From assembly GCA_903878805.1 (NCBI GenBank), contig CAIRJF010000021.1, positions 1 through 64,000 of the forward strand: a stretch of DNA of 64,000 nucleotides. The letters run 5' to 3'. Made by a program: the position numbers and the translations under genes. This DNA is from an uncultured Verrucomicrobia subdivision 3 bacterium (lineage in GTDB: Bacteria > Verrucomicrobiota > Verrucomicrobiia > Limisphaerales > UBA11358). A model generated the notes under the pieces. The model did not search any database, was not told the DNA's origin, and was given only the letters and a program-made list of their open reading frames with translations. Each line of letters begins with the position of its first letter. Position 1 is the first letter of the stretch. This document shows, in pieces, positions 16,632 through 24,329 of the stretch.

Positions 16632-17813
16632 ATGCGCGTCACCCACATCATTACCCGGCTCGTCCTTGGCGGCGCCCAGGAAAACACGCTGGCCACCATT
16701 CGCGGCCTGCGTGAAATACCCGGCGTCGAAATCAATTTAATTTCCGGCCCGACCACCGGGCCTGAAGGCTCGCTGGAAAATGCGGCGCTGGAAATTTTTG
16801 GAAACCAGCCTTCCGACTTCACCATAGTTCCCGAACTCGTTCGCCCCGTGCATCCGCTTAAAGATTTTCTCGCGCTGCAGAAACTGGAAAAAATTCTGCG
16901 CGTGCAGAAACCTGACCTCGTCCACACGCACAGCGGCAAGGCCGGAATTCTCGGACGCCTCGCCGCCAAACGCGCCGGCGTGCCCGTCATCATTCATCAC
17001 ATTCACGGCCCTTCGTTCGGAGTTTTTCAGGACGCGGCGGCCAATTTTGTTTTCACCGCCGCCGAAAAATACGCCGCGAAATGCACCGATCATTTTTTTT
17101 GCTCCGCCGCCGCGATGACGAAACTCTATCTCGCCGCCGGCATCGGCAAGCCCGAAATGTTCACGCGCATTTTTAGTGGTTTTAATTTGGAACCGTTTCT
17201 AAATGCGACCAACGACCTTGCCTTGCGCCAGCAACTCGGACTCGACGCCAGCCATTTCGTCATCGGCAAAATCGGACGGCTTTTCAAGCTCAAAGGCCAC
17301 GCCGACCTGCTGAACGCCTTCGCCAAAATTCTGCCGCAAATTCCGCACGCGCGCCTACTCTTCGTCGGCGACGGCGCGTTGCGCGGCGAAATGGAAACCC
17401 AAGTCCGTGCGCTCAAGCTCGACGGCAAAGTGATTTTCACCGGCCTCGTTGCGCCAAGCGAAGTCGCCCGCTACGTCGGCATCATGGATTGCCTTGCTCA
17501 TTTGTCTTACCGCGAGGCGTTGTCACGCGCGCTGCCGCAGGCGCTTGCGGCGGGCAAGCCCGTCATCGCTTACGATTTCGACGGCGCGGACGAAATCTGC
17601 CTGGAAAATGAGACCGGCTTTCTAATTCGCACCGGCGACATCGAGACCGCCGCGCAAAAACTTTTAACATTCGCCGGTGACGCTGCGTTACGAGAGAAAT
17701 TTGGCCGATTCGGACGCGTGTTCGTGAAGGAAAACTTCTCCGTCGAAAAAATGGTTGTCGACCAATACTCTGTGTATCAACAACTCGCCGCCCAACGCGG
17801 CCTCCGCGCGTGA
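16632..17813 (+). CDS. Glycosyltransferase family 4
   Basis: This is a GT-B fold transferase of 393 residues. The N-terminal half has the acceptor-side LVLGGAQENT loop and VHTHSGKAGILGRLAA. The C-terminal half has the nucleotide-sugar signature EALSRALPQALAAGKPVIAY followed by DFDGADEI, and the VGDGALR loop. The donor sugar cannot be read from sequence. It sits between the membrane-TPR protein and an MraY/WecA-like gene. Its stop overlaps the start of the latter (GTGA), so the group is almost certainly one operon. Confidence 0.92.
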   Translation: MRVTHIITRLVLGGAQENTLATIRGLREIPGVEINLISGPTTGPEGSLENAALEIFGNQPSDFTIVPELVRPVHPLKDFLALQKLEKILRVQKPDLVHTHSGKAGILGRLAAKRAGVPVIIHHIHGPSFGVFQDAAANFVFTAAEKYAAKCTDHFFCSAAAMTKLYLAAGIGKPEMFTRIFSGFNLEPFLNATNDLALRQQLGLDASHFVIGKIGRLFKLKGHADLLNAFAKILPQIPHARLLFVGDGALRGEMETQVRALKLDGKVIFTGLVAPSEVARYVGIMDCLAHLSYREALSRALPQALAAGKPVIAYDFDGADEICLENETGFLIRTGDIETAAQKLLTFAGDAALREKFGRFGRVFVKENFSVEKMVVDQYSVYQQLAAQRGLRA

Positions 17814-18787
17814 CGTTTCCCTTCAATTTTTTTGCCGCCGCCTTCCTGGGCGCGTTTGCCACGTCGCTGCTCGCACTTCCGCTCTGGCGGCATTGGTGCG
17901 TGCGCGTCAACCTCGTGGACGACCCCGGCCACCGTAAAATTCACAGCGCACCCGTTCCGTTGGCCGGCGGTTTCGCGGTGCTGACCGGAATTCTGGTGCC
18001 GCTCGCGGTTGGCGCGATTTTGCTGAAGCTGGGTGTGGTGAAAATTTCCTCCGCGAACGCCATTGTCCACGGCATTGACCGGCGCGCAATTGAACTTGCC
18101 GTGCTCGCGCTCGGCGCCGTCGCCATCACGATTCTTGGCTGGCTGGACGACAAGCATGAATTGAAAGCGCTGCCGAAATTTCTCGGACAAATTTTAATCG
18201 CCGTCGCCGTTGCCGCTGCGTGCAAGCGCATCACGCTATTTGTGCCGAGTGAAATCTTCAGCTATGCCATCACGATTTTATGGCTGCTCACGGTCATCAA
18301 CGCCTTCAATTTCATGGACAACATGAATGGCCTCTGCGCGGGCGCGGGCGCGCTCGGTGCATTTTTCTTCGCACTCATCGCCGCCGCGAAGGGCGAATAC
18401 CTCGTGGCCATCACCGGCTTTCTGATGTGCGGCGCGCTCGTCGGATTTCTGCCGTGGAATTTTCCGCCCGCCCGCGCGTTCCTTGGCGATGCCGGCAGCC
18501 ATCTCGTCGGCTACCTGCTCGCGGTGATGGCCATCCTGCCGCATTTTTACACCAAGCAGGAACCGCATCGCCTCGCTGTGCTCGCGCCGATTTTGGTTCT
18601 GGCAGTTCCGTTGCTCGACCTCGCGCAAGTCAGTTTGTTCCGGACGCTGAACCAGAAACCGTTTTGGATCGGCGACACCAACCACTTTTCGCATCGGCTC
18701 GTGCGCGCGGGCCTGAGCCGGACGCGCGCGGTGCTGTTGCTCTGGTTGCTGGCCGCCATCGCGGGCGTGCTGGCGTGTGGTTTGTGA
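17810..18787 (+). CDS. MraY/WecA-family polyprenyl-phosphate sugar-phosphate transferase
   Basis: This multi-pass membrane enzyme is expected to load the first sugar-1-phosphate onto a polyprenyl phosphate carrier. Visible motifs are HRKIHSAPVPLAGG, the Asp-rich WLDDKHELKALPK, NAFNFMDNMNGL and the FLGDAGSHLVGY loop, in the order expected for WecA-type proteins. The 325-residue length fits WecA better than MraY, and no murein genes are near. The start is GTG 17810, overlapping the GT4 stop. It probably primes the polysaccharide elaborated by the neighbouring glycosyltransferase. Confidence 0.92.
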   Translation: MTFPFNFFAAAFLGAFATSLLALPLWRHWCVRVNLVDDPGHRKIHSAPVPLAGGFAVLTGILVPLAVGAILLKLGVVKISSANAIVHGIDRRAIELAVLALGAVAITILGWLDDKHELKALPKFLGQILIAVAVAAACKRITLFVPSEIFSYAITILWLLTVINAFNFMDNMNGLCAGAGALGAFFFALIAAAKGEYLVAITGFLMCGALVGFLPWNFPPARAFLGDAGSHLVGYLLAVMAILPHFYTKQEPHRLAVLAPILVLAVPLLDLAQVSLFRTLNQKPFWIGDTNHFSHRLVRAGLSRTRAVLLLWLLAAIAGVLACGL

Positions 18788-18847
18788 ACCGTTTTCGTCG
18801 GATGCGCTTCAGCAACCCGGCTGACAGTTTTCAAAATCAAACCGGAT

Positions 18848-19414
18848 TCACCGTGAATCAACCAGCTTGATCTCGACTGCCGTTAATTCGCGCCATTGTC
18901 CCGCTGGCAAATCGCCGAGCCAGAAATTGCCGATTCGCACGCGCAGTAGCCGCAACGTCGGATGGCCGATGGCCGCCGTCATTTTGCGCACCTGACGATT
19001 TTTCCCTTCAATCAATTCCAAGCCAATCCAGCAATCGGCCACGCTCTTGCGAAAACGAATTGGTGGCACACGCGGCGCAATTTCCGGTTGCGGTTCCAGC
19101 CACCACGCGCGACATGGCAAAGTTTTGTGGCCCTGAATCAAAATTCCTTTTTCCAATTTCTGCAAACTTTCCGGCGACGGAATTTTTTCTACCTGCGCCC
19201 AATACTCGCGTTCATGCGCGTGGCGCGGATGCAACAATTTTTCGTTCCAATGCGCCTCGTCACTCAAAAGCAGCAGCCCTTCGGAATCCGCATCCAGCCG
19301 GCCGATGGCATAAACATTTTTGGGAAAATCAAATTCCGCCAGCGCACGATTGGGTGAACCGTCGCCGGTGAATTGCGAGAGCACACCGTAAGGTTTGTTG
19401 AATGCGATGAGCAT
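18848..19414 (-). CDS. RluE/RsuA-family pseudouridine synthase without S4 domain
   Basis: The protein begins LIAFNKPYGVLSQFT and has the catalytic Asp in GRLDADSEGLLLL, followed by KNRQVRKMTAAIGHPTLRL. It lacks an N-terminal S4 domain and has 188 residues, which fits RluE, the enzyme for a 23S rRNA pseudouridine, better than RsuA or RluB. The start is taken at 19414. The upstream in-frame extension falls in the CACAGAG intergenic repeat. It is convergent with the WecA-like gene and divergent from the HAD-Nudix fusion. Confidence 0.9.
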   Translation of the reverse strand: MLIAFNKPYGVLSQFTGDGSPNRALAEFDFPKNVYAIGRLDADSEGLLLLSDEAHWNEKLLHPRHAHEREYWAQVEKIPSPESLQKLEKGILIQGHKTLPCRAWWLEPQPEIAPRVPPIRFRKSVADCWIGLELIEGKNRQVRKMTAAIGHPTLRLLRVRIGNFWLGDLPAGQWRELTAVEIKLVDSR

Positions 19415-19428
19415 TGCACGAAAATTTT

Positions 19429-19457
19429 GCCACAGAGTTTTAGGGAACACAGAGAAA
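19429..19457. repeat. Dispersed intergenic CCACAGAG element
   Basis: The word GCCACAGAGTTTTAGGGAAC followed by ACAGAGAA resembles the CCACAGAGG...ACAGAGAA elements often found between genes in such genomes. A partial copy in reverse orientation, TCTGTGCCTCTGTGGC, lies at 39984-39999. No coding potential is seen. It occupies the gap between two divergent genes and could overlap their promoters. Confidence 0.45.
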
Positions 19458-19504
19458 AATTCTTTGTCTTGGCGTTCAGGTATCTAGGCGGTTAAAGTTC
19501 TCGC

Positions 19505-20599
19505 GTGATTCGCAATATTATTTTCGACTGGTCGGGAACGCTCGTGGATGACCTGCCCGCCGTGCTCAAGGCATCCAATTATGTCCTCACGCAATCGGGA
19601 AAACCGCCGATGCCGCTGGCGCAGTTCCGCGCCGAATTTGCGTTGCCGTTAAAAAAATTCTATGACCGCCACACGCCCGACGTTCCGGTCGCGCAATTGG
19701 AGGAATGGTTTCATCACGAATTTCGCCAGTCACAGGATTCCGTTGTCGAATTGCCGCATGCGCGCACGTTTCTGGAATTTTGCCGCGCCCACAAAATCCG
19801 CACCTTTTTGTTGAGCACCGTCCACACGGATCATTTCAAAGTGCAGTGCGGCGTCACCGGCTTCGATGTGTTTCTCGACAAGCCCTACACTGACATCTGG
19901 GACAAGCGCGAAAAAATCCATGAAATTCTTCGCGAAAATAATCTCAAGCCGGACGAAACGCTGTTCATCGGCGACATGGAACACGATATTGAAACCGCGC
20001 GGCACGGCGGCATCCATTCGTGTGCTGTGCTGACCGGCTATAACACTGTTGACCAGTTGCGCGCGGCCAAGCCCGACCTAATCGTGGAGCATCTCGGCGA
20101 ACTTCAGCGCGTGCTGGTGAAAAATAAATTTCACCTCCAACCCGTCGTCGCCGTGGAAAACATCGAGCCACCGCTCGCGACCGTCGGCGCTTTAATTTTC
20201 AATGCCAAGAAAGAAGTGCTGATGATTTGCACGCAAAAATGGTCGGGCAAATGGGGCATTCCCGGCGGCAAGATCAAGCGTGGCGAAAGTTCGCTCGCCG
20301 CCTTGCGCCGTGAAATCAAGGAAGAGACCGGCCTGAACATCACCGACATCGAGTTCGTGCTCGTGCAGGACTGCATCAGTTCCAAGGAATTTTACCGCGA
20401 CGCGCATTTTGTTTTGTTGAATTACACCTGCAAGTGCGTCGCCAAAAATCCGCGCGTCGTGCTGAATGAAGAGGCGCGGGAATTTAAATGGCTCAAACTT
20501 ACCGCCGCGAAAAAGTTGAAGTTGAATAAGCCGACAAAAATTCTGCTCGCTGCCGTCGAGAAACAACTGAAATCCCAAGCTAGGAAATGCCGTGGCTAA
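19505..20599 (+). CDS. HAD-like domain fused to a Nudix hydrolase
   Basis: This is a two-domain fusion of 364 residues. Residues 1 to about 205 are a HAD fold: the nucleophile motif is FDWSGTLVDD (D8, with Ser at the usual second Asp), LLSTVHTD holds the motif II position, and IGDMEHD carries the late acidic residues. Residues about 215-350 are a Nudix domain with a complete box at 255-277 (G255, E261, R269, E270, E273, E274, G276). DWSGT recalls the DWAGT of phosphonoacetaldehyde hydrolases. Substrates are unknown; nucleotide or cofactor pool cleaning is a guess. The start is GTG 19505. The end overlaps folB by 8 bp. Confidence 0.88.
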   Translation: MIRNIIFDWSGTLVDDLPAVLKASNYVLTQSGKPPMPLAQFRAEFALPLKKFYDRHTPDVPVAQLEEWFHHEFRQSQDSVVELPHARTFLEFCRAHKIRTFLLSTVHTDHFKVQCGVTGFDVFLDKPYTDIWDKREKIHEILRENNLKPDETLFIGDMEHDIETARHGGIHSCAVLTGYNTVDQLRAAKPDLIVEHLGELQRVLVKNKFHLQPVVAVENIEPPLATVGALIFNAKKEVLMICTQKWSGKWGIPGGKIKRGESSLAALRREIKEETGLNITDIEFVLVQDCISSKEFYRDAHFVLLNYTCKCVAKNPRVVLNEEAREFKWLKLTAAKKLKLNKPTKILLAAVEKQLKSQARKCRG

Positions 20600-20939
20600 A
20601 ATTTCCATTGTCGACCTCGAAGTATTTTACCGCGTTGGCGTGCCGGACGCCGAACGCGCGCAGCCGCAGCGTTTGCTGCTGACGGTGGAATTGGAATCTG
20701 ATTTTTTCGCCGCCGCGACCAGTGATTCCATCATCGATACGATTGATTATTATGCCGTCACGCAAAAACTTTTGAAGTTTGGCGAAGGCCGTGAATGGAA
20801 GCTGATTGAAAAACTCGCCGCCGACATTGCCGCTTTAATTTTGGCCGAGTTCAAGCCGCAGACCGTAACAGTTGAAATTAAAAAATTTATCATTCCGCAG
20901 GCGCGTCACGTCGCCGTCTCGCTGACGCGCGCAAGGTGA
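20592..20939 (+). CDS. folB: Dihydroneopterin aldolase
   Basis: This is a short pterin enzyme of 115 residues for folate synthesis. Features are the N-terminal ISIVDLEVFYRVGVPDAER, the VELESDF strand, DTIDYYAVTQKL (the usual DTVDYxxV block), and the catalytic region with LIEKLAADIA. The C-terminal VTVEIKKFIIPQARHVAVSL strand pair matches the family. The start is GTG 20592, inside the last codons of the HAD-Nudix gene, so the two are tightly coupled. No folP or folK lies beside it. Confidence 0.88.
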   Translation: MAKISIVDLEVFYRVGVPDAERAQPQRLLLTVELESDFFAAATSDSIIDTIDYYAVTQKLLKFGEGREWKLIEKLAADIAALILAEFKPQTVTVEIKKFIIPQARHVAVSLTRAR

Positions 20940-21009
20940 ATGATTAGAATTTTACAGTCTAGCAAACTTTAAGTTATTAAACAGCACGTTCACATAACTC
21001 CATTTAGTG

Positions 21010-21249
21010 TTATGAGTGAAAATCTAATGGCGTGGGTGGTATATTTGTTGAAGCTGTCTCTATTGTGCAGTTTGCTCTACGCCGCGCTTCTTCACTCTCT
21101 TCAAAATGGCGAATTTCGGCTTCGGAAAGCAAAAGTTCAGCGGGCAACTTAAACCCACAAGCCCGACAAACTCTTTGGGCACGATTGTGAATCTCAGTCT
21201 CACAATTGGGGCATTTTAGTTTCACAGGATAACGTGTTGATACTGACAA
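21010..21249 (-). CDS. Small zinc-ribbon protein, unknown function
   Basis: This ORF of about 79 residues has a clear four-cysteine ribbon, CPNCETEIHNRAQRVCRACG, near the N-terminus. A charged helix follows (LSEAEIRHFEESEEARRRAN). Starts are poor: TTG 21249, or an internal GTG just before KLKCPNC. Base composition is AT-richer than its neighbours. The ordered zinc ribbon argues for a real gene, but no partner or function can be inferred. Confidence 0.55.
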   Translation of the reverse strand: MSVSTRYPVKLKCPNCETEIHNRAQRVCRACGFKLPAELLLSEAEIRHFEESEEARRRANCTIETASTNIPPTPLDFHS

Positions 21250-21333
21250 TAATTAGACCGCAGTTTTTGTGGTCTATTCTGTTTCACGGATTCGAGATTG
21301 CGTCGGACGCGATTAGTTGTCGAGCCTCTATTT

Positions 21334-23754
21334 TCAAGGGGTTAGATGTGTGTATTTCTGTCCGTCCATTGTCTCTAGTTTCCAACCGACTTTGTCCGTT
21401 TCAATTTTCACCGCGCCGGCGGTGCGCGTGTAAATCACGGGAATTTTTTTCTGTTCCAGCCGTTCGTGCAAGGCGCGGCTTGCGCGGCGCGTGGCAGGAA
21501 ATTCTGAATCCGCGATGACGATGACGCGCGGCCGGATCGCGTCAATCAGCGCGTCGCTCAACGGCTCGCCTTCCGTCGGCAAGCCGGCGACCACGATGTC
21601 GGCGCGCAAATCATTGGTGGTGGCGAGCAGATCGCTTTGCCCGGCGCGGCTCAAATCGGAGAGCAGCAAAATTTTCGTGCCGCGAAAATTTCCGTGCAGC
21701 ACGAGCGGGCTGTCGTCGGCTTTGGCAAAATTGTCCGTCGCGTTGGGAAATAAAATCTGCCAGCAGCCAATCGTGTTCCCGCAATTCAAAATCTTGTGGC
21801 GCATTGTTGGTTTTTCAAATGCAGCGATAGTGTTGCGATAATTTGCCGAGCGGAATTTCACATCGCTCGTCCACAGTTCGCCGACGTGAAAAAGTTCGTC
21901 GAGCGTTTGCGCGCCGCCGACATTTTTCATGTCGCCTTCGGTCAAAATCAGGCGCGGAAGTGTGTTCACGCCTTGCGCGTGCAGGAAATCTTTGAGCGTG
22001 AAATTAACCGCGTTTTCATTGCCGCAATTGATGAGCCAGTCGTTCGCGCGTCCGTCGGCATCCACGTAAACCGCGTGGCCGCCATTGAGCGGCAGCACGG
22101 TCAAATCGGTTTCGTCGCGGGACGATTGCCATTGCCAGAAATAAATTCCGCCGATGAAAAATAAAATTATTGCGCCGAGAAAAATTCTTTTCCGCGTTGA
22201 AAACCACCCGCTGAAAATGGCGATGACGGCAGCGTAATAAATCGCAATCGTGGCGAGCGACGGTTCGGGAACGTAAAAATAGGCGCCGGGAATTTTGGCG
22301 GCCTCGACGCTCATCCACGTCATCGCGACCATGAAAAACCACGCGGCGTGATTGAAGAGTTCGGTGAACCACGGCAGCCAGTGGCCGCACACGAGCGCGC
22401 CGAGATTGGCCATGAGCGCGAAGGTGCCGAGCGGCACGGCAAAAAGATTTGCAAGCGTCGAGACGGGGCTGAACAAGTGAAAATATTTTGCCGAGAGCGG
22501 CAGCGAACCAATCCACGCGGCGAAGGAAAGTCCGCAGTAGCGCGCAAGTTTGCGCGCGAGCCAACGCCCGGATTTTTTCCAGCGGGAGACGAGTTCGTCC
22601 GGCAGCAATTCGTCGGGTTTGAGCAGCCGGTCGAAGAACTCATTTAATTTTGGCAGCATGAGCGCGATGATGAGCATGACGAAAAATGAAAGTTGAAAGC
22701 TGGCTTCAAAAAGCTGGAGCGGATTCCACAGCAAAATCACGAACGCAGCGGCGGCGAGGGAATTGAGCAAATCGCTCGGACGTTTGAGCGCCCAGCCGCC
22801 GAGGACGATGGTCATCATCACGGACGCGCGGATGGCGGACGGCTCCCAGCCGGTCGCGGCGGTGTAAAACCAAATCGTCGGCACGGCGATAGCGCCGCAC
22901 CACGCGCGCGAGACGCGCAGCGCGCGGAGCAGGGCGACAATCATGCCGGAAAGCAATACGATGCGAAGTCCGTCAATCGCGAACATATGCATTGTTCCGG
23001 CGCGTAAAAACGGTTCGCCGATGTCGCCGGTGAACGCGGTGCGCCAGCCGAGCGTCATCGCCCACAACAGGCGCAAAGGCTCGTCTTCATTGGGCAATCC
23101 GAGCGCGAGCGTGTTTTTTGACCAGTTCAGAAAACGGTCGGTGAGCGGCGCGCGCAAAATTTGCGGCTCCAAAATTTTCCAATCATTGGTGGATTCGGTT
23201 TTGAGCTGATAATAAATGCCGCGCGCGGCGAGATAATTTTCAAAATCAAAAAGCCCGTCGGCGAGCGGCGGCGGTGGACGCGAAATGACGCCGGAAATCT
23301 CCACGCGTTGGCCGGCAAAATAATTTGTGCCCAGAATTCCGGGCGTGATGACGAGAATTTCGCCAGCGGCGGGAATAAAAATTTCCGCGCGCAAAATTTC
23401 GGTGACGCGGACGCGGGCGACGTTTCGCCAGTTTTCCGCATCATCGCGGACGGTGATTTTGAGGCGCGGCGTCTCGGCGAGTTCGCCGCGCACGGTGACG
23501 AGCGCAGGTTCGTTGCCGAATTGCGTCCGCAAATCGTTGGGCGAAATGACGGCGGTCTGGCAGACAAAATTTGTCCAGCCAGCGAATACGAGCAACGGCC
23601 AGAAGAAAAATGGACGCAGCTTGGCGGAGGCGATGGCAAAAATTAAAATTACCGCTGTAAGTTCGAGCAGCGTGGCGGGCGGCGGTTGAAAGATTTGTGC
23701 GAGCAGCAGGCCGGCGGCGTAGCCAAGGACGACGCTGACGAGCGGACGGTTCAT
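21334..23754 (-). CDS. comEC: ComEC/Rec2-type DNA-uptake channel with degenerate MBL domain
   Basis: This is the inner-membrane channel for single-stranded DNA in natural transformation. The N-terminal soluble DUF4131-like part (residues about 40-200) is followed by the Competence domain with many membrane helices, including FAIDGLRIVLLSGM and GWEPSAIRASVMM. The C-terminal metallo-beta-lactamase-like domain is present but altered. Where active homologues have DVGQGDA, DGG and THPDADHIGG, this one reads LNGGHAV, NCG and TEGDMKNVGG, so the metal site is lost. The length of 806 residues is normal. vanZ is 1 bp upstream and likely co-transcribed. Confidence 0.9.
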   Translation of the reverse strand: MNRPLVSVVLGYAAGLLLAQIFQPPPATLLELTAVILIFAIASAKLRPFFFWPLLVFAGWTNFVCQTAVISPNDLRTQFGNEPALVTVRGELAETPRLKITVRDDAENWRNVARVRVTEILRAEIFIPAAGEILVITPGILGTNYFAGQRVEISGVISRPPPPLADGLFDFENYLAARGIYYQLKTESTNDWKILEPQILRAPLTDRFLNWSKNTLALGLPNEDEPLRLLWAMTLGWRTAFTGDIGEPFLRAGTMHMFAIDGLRIVLLSGMIVALLRALRVSRAWCGAIAVPTIWFYTAATGWEPSAIRASVMMTIVLGGWALKRPSDLLNSLAAAAFVILLWNPLQLFEASFQLSFFVMLIIALMLPKLNEFFDRLLKPDELLPDELVSRWKKSGRWLARKLARYCGLSFAAWIGSLPLSAKYFHLFSPVSTLANLFAVPLGTFALMANLGALVCGHWLPWFTELFNHAAWFFMVAMTWMSVEAAKIPGAYFYVPEPSLATIAIYYAAVIAIFSGWFSTRKRIFLGAIILFFIGGIYFWQWQSSRDETDLTVLPLNGGHAVYVDADGRANDWLINCGNENAVNFTLKDFLHAQGVNTLPRLILTEGDMKNVGGAQTLDELFHVGELWTSDVKFRSANYRNTIAAFEKPTMRHKILNCGNTIGCWQILFPNATDNFAKADDSPLVLHGNFRGTKILLLSDLSRAGQSDLLATTNDLRADIVVAGLPTEGEPLSDALIDAIRPRVIVIADSEFPATRRASRALHERLEQKKIPVIYTRTAGAVKIETDKVGWKLETMDGQKYTHLTP

Positions 23755-23755
23755 T

Positions 23756-24214
23756 TCACCAGTGTTTTAGAATTTTCCCGATGATCCAAAGCAAGGCCAG
23801 CCCGACGGCTCCGCCGCAGGTGTCAATGCAGACATCGGAGACGAGCGCGGTGCGCGTCGGCACAAAAACCTGGTGAAACTCATCGCTGGCGGCGTAAAGG
23901 AAAACGATGGCGAGCGAAAGGCCGGCTTCGTCCCAGCGCCAGGGACGCGGCTCGTTTTTTTGCGGCTGGCGGATTGCGCGCCAGAGGAGCAGGGCGAGCA
24001 GGGCGTATTCGGTCAGATGGCCGGCTTTGCGGAAAAGATGATGGATGAGTTCGATGTGCTCCGCCGACATCATGGGAAAGAGCCGGTGCAGCAGCGGCTC
24101 GAAGATGGCGGAGGAATGCTGGTAGGACCGGCTGTCCGATGAAGCGGAAAAAATTACTGTCATCCACGCGCCGACCGGTAGCCAGTATTTCAGGAAATTT
24201 TTCAATTTTGCCAC
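23756..24214 (-). CDS. VanZ-like membrane protein
   Basis: This is a 152-residue protein with about four membrane helices. The family core is visible: an N-terminal MTVIFSASSDSR helix, GHLTEYALLALLLW, and the signature AASDEFHQVFVPTRTALVSD followed by DTCGG. VanZ proteins are linked with low-level teicoplanin resistance in enterococci, but most chromosomal members have no known role. It precedes comEC by one base on the same strand, so co-transcription is likely. It is divergent from the secreted protein at 24330. Confidence 0.88.
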   Translation of the reverse strand: MAKLKNFLKYWLPVGAWMTVIFSASSDSRSYQHSSAIFEPLLHRLFPMMSAEHIELIHHLFRKAGHLTEYALLALLLWRAIRQPQKNEPRPWRWDEAGLSLAIVFLYAASDEFHQVFVPTRTALVSDVCIDTCGGAVGLALLWIIGKILKHW

Positions 24215-24329
24215 GCGCCATGAAAGCGTGATTCCGGCGCAGCGGCAACTTGAAATTCAAATTTAGCCAATGGCCGCTGCGTCTTTGCGATTGCCAAGTC
24301 GCGCGGGATTTGGCACAGAAATGCCCCCG

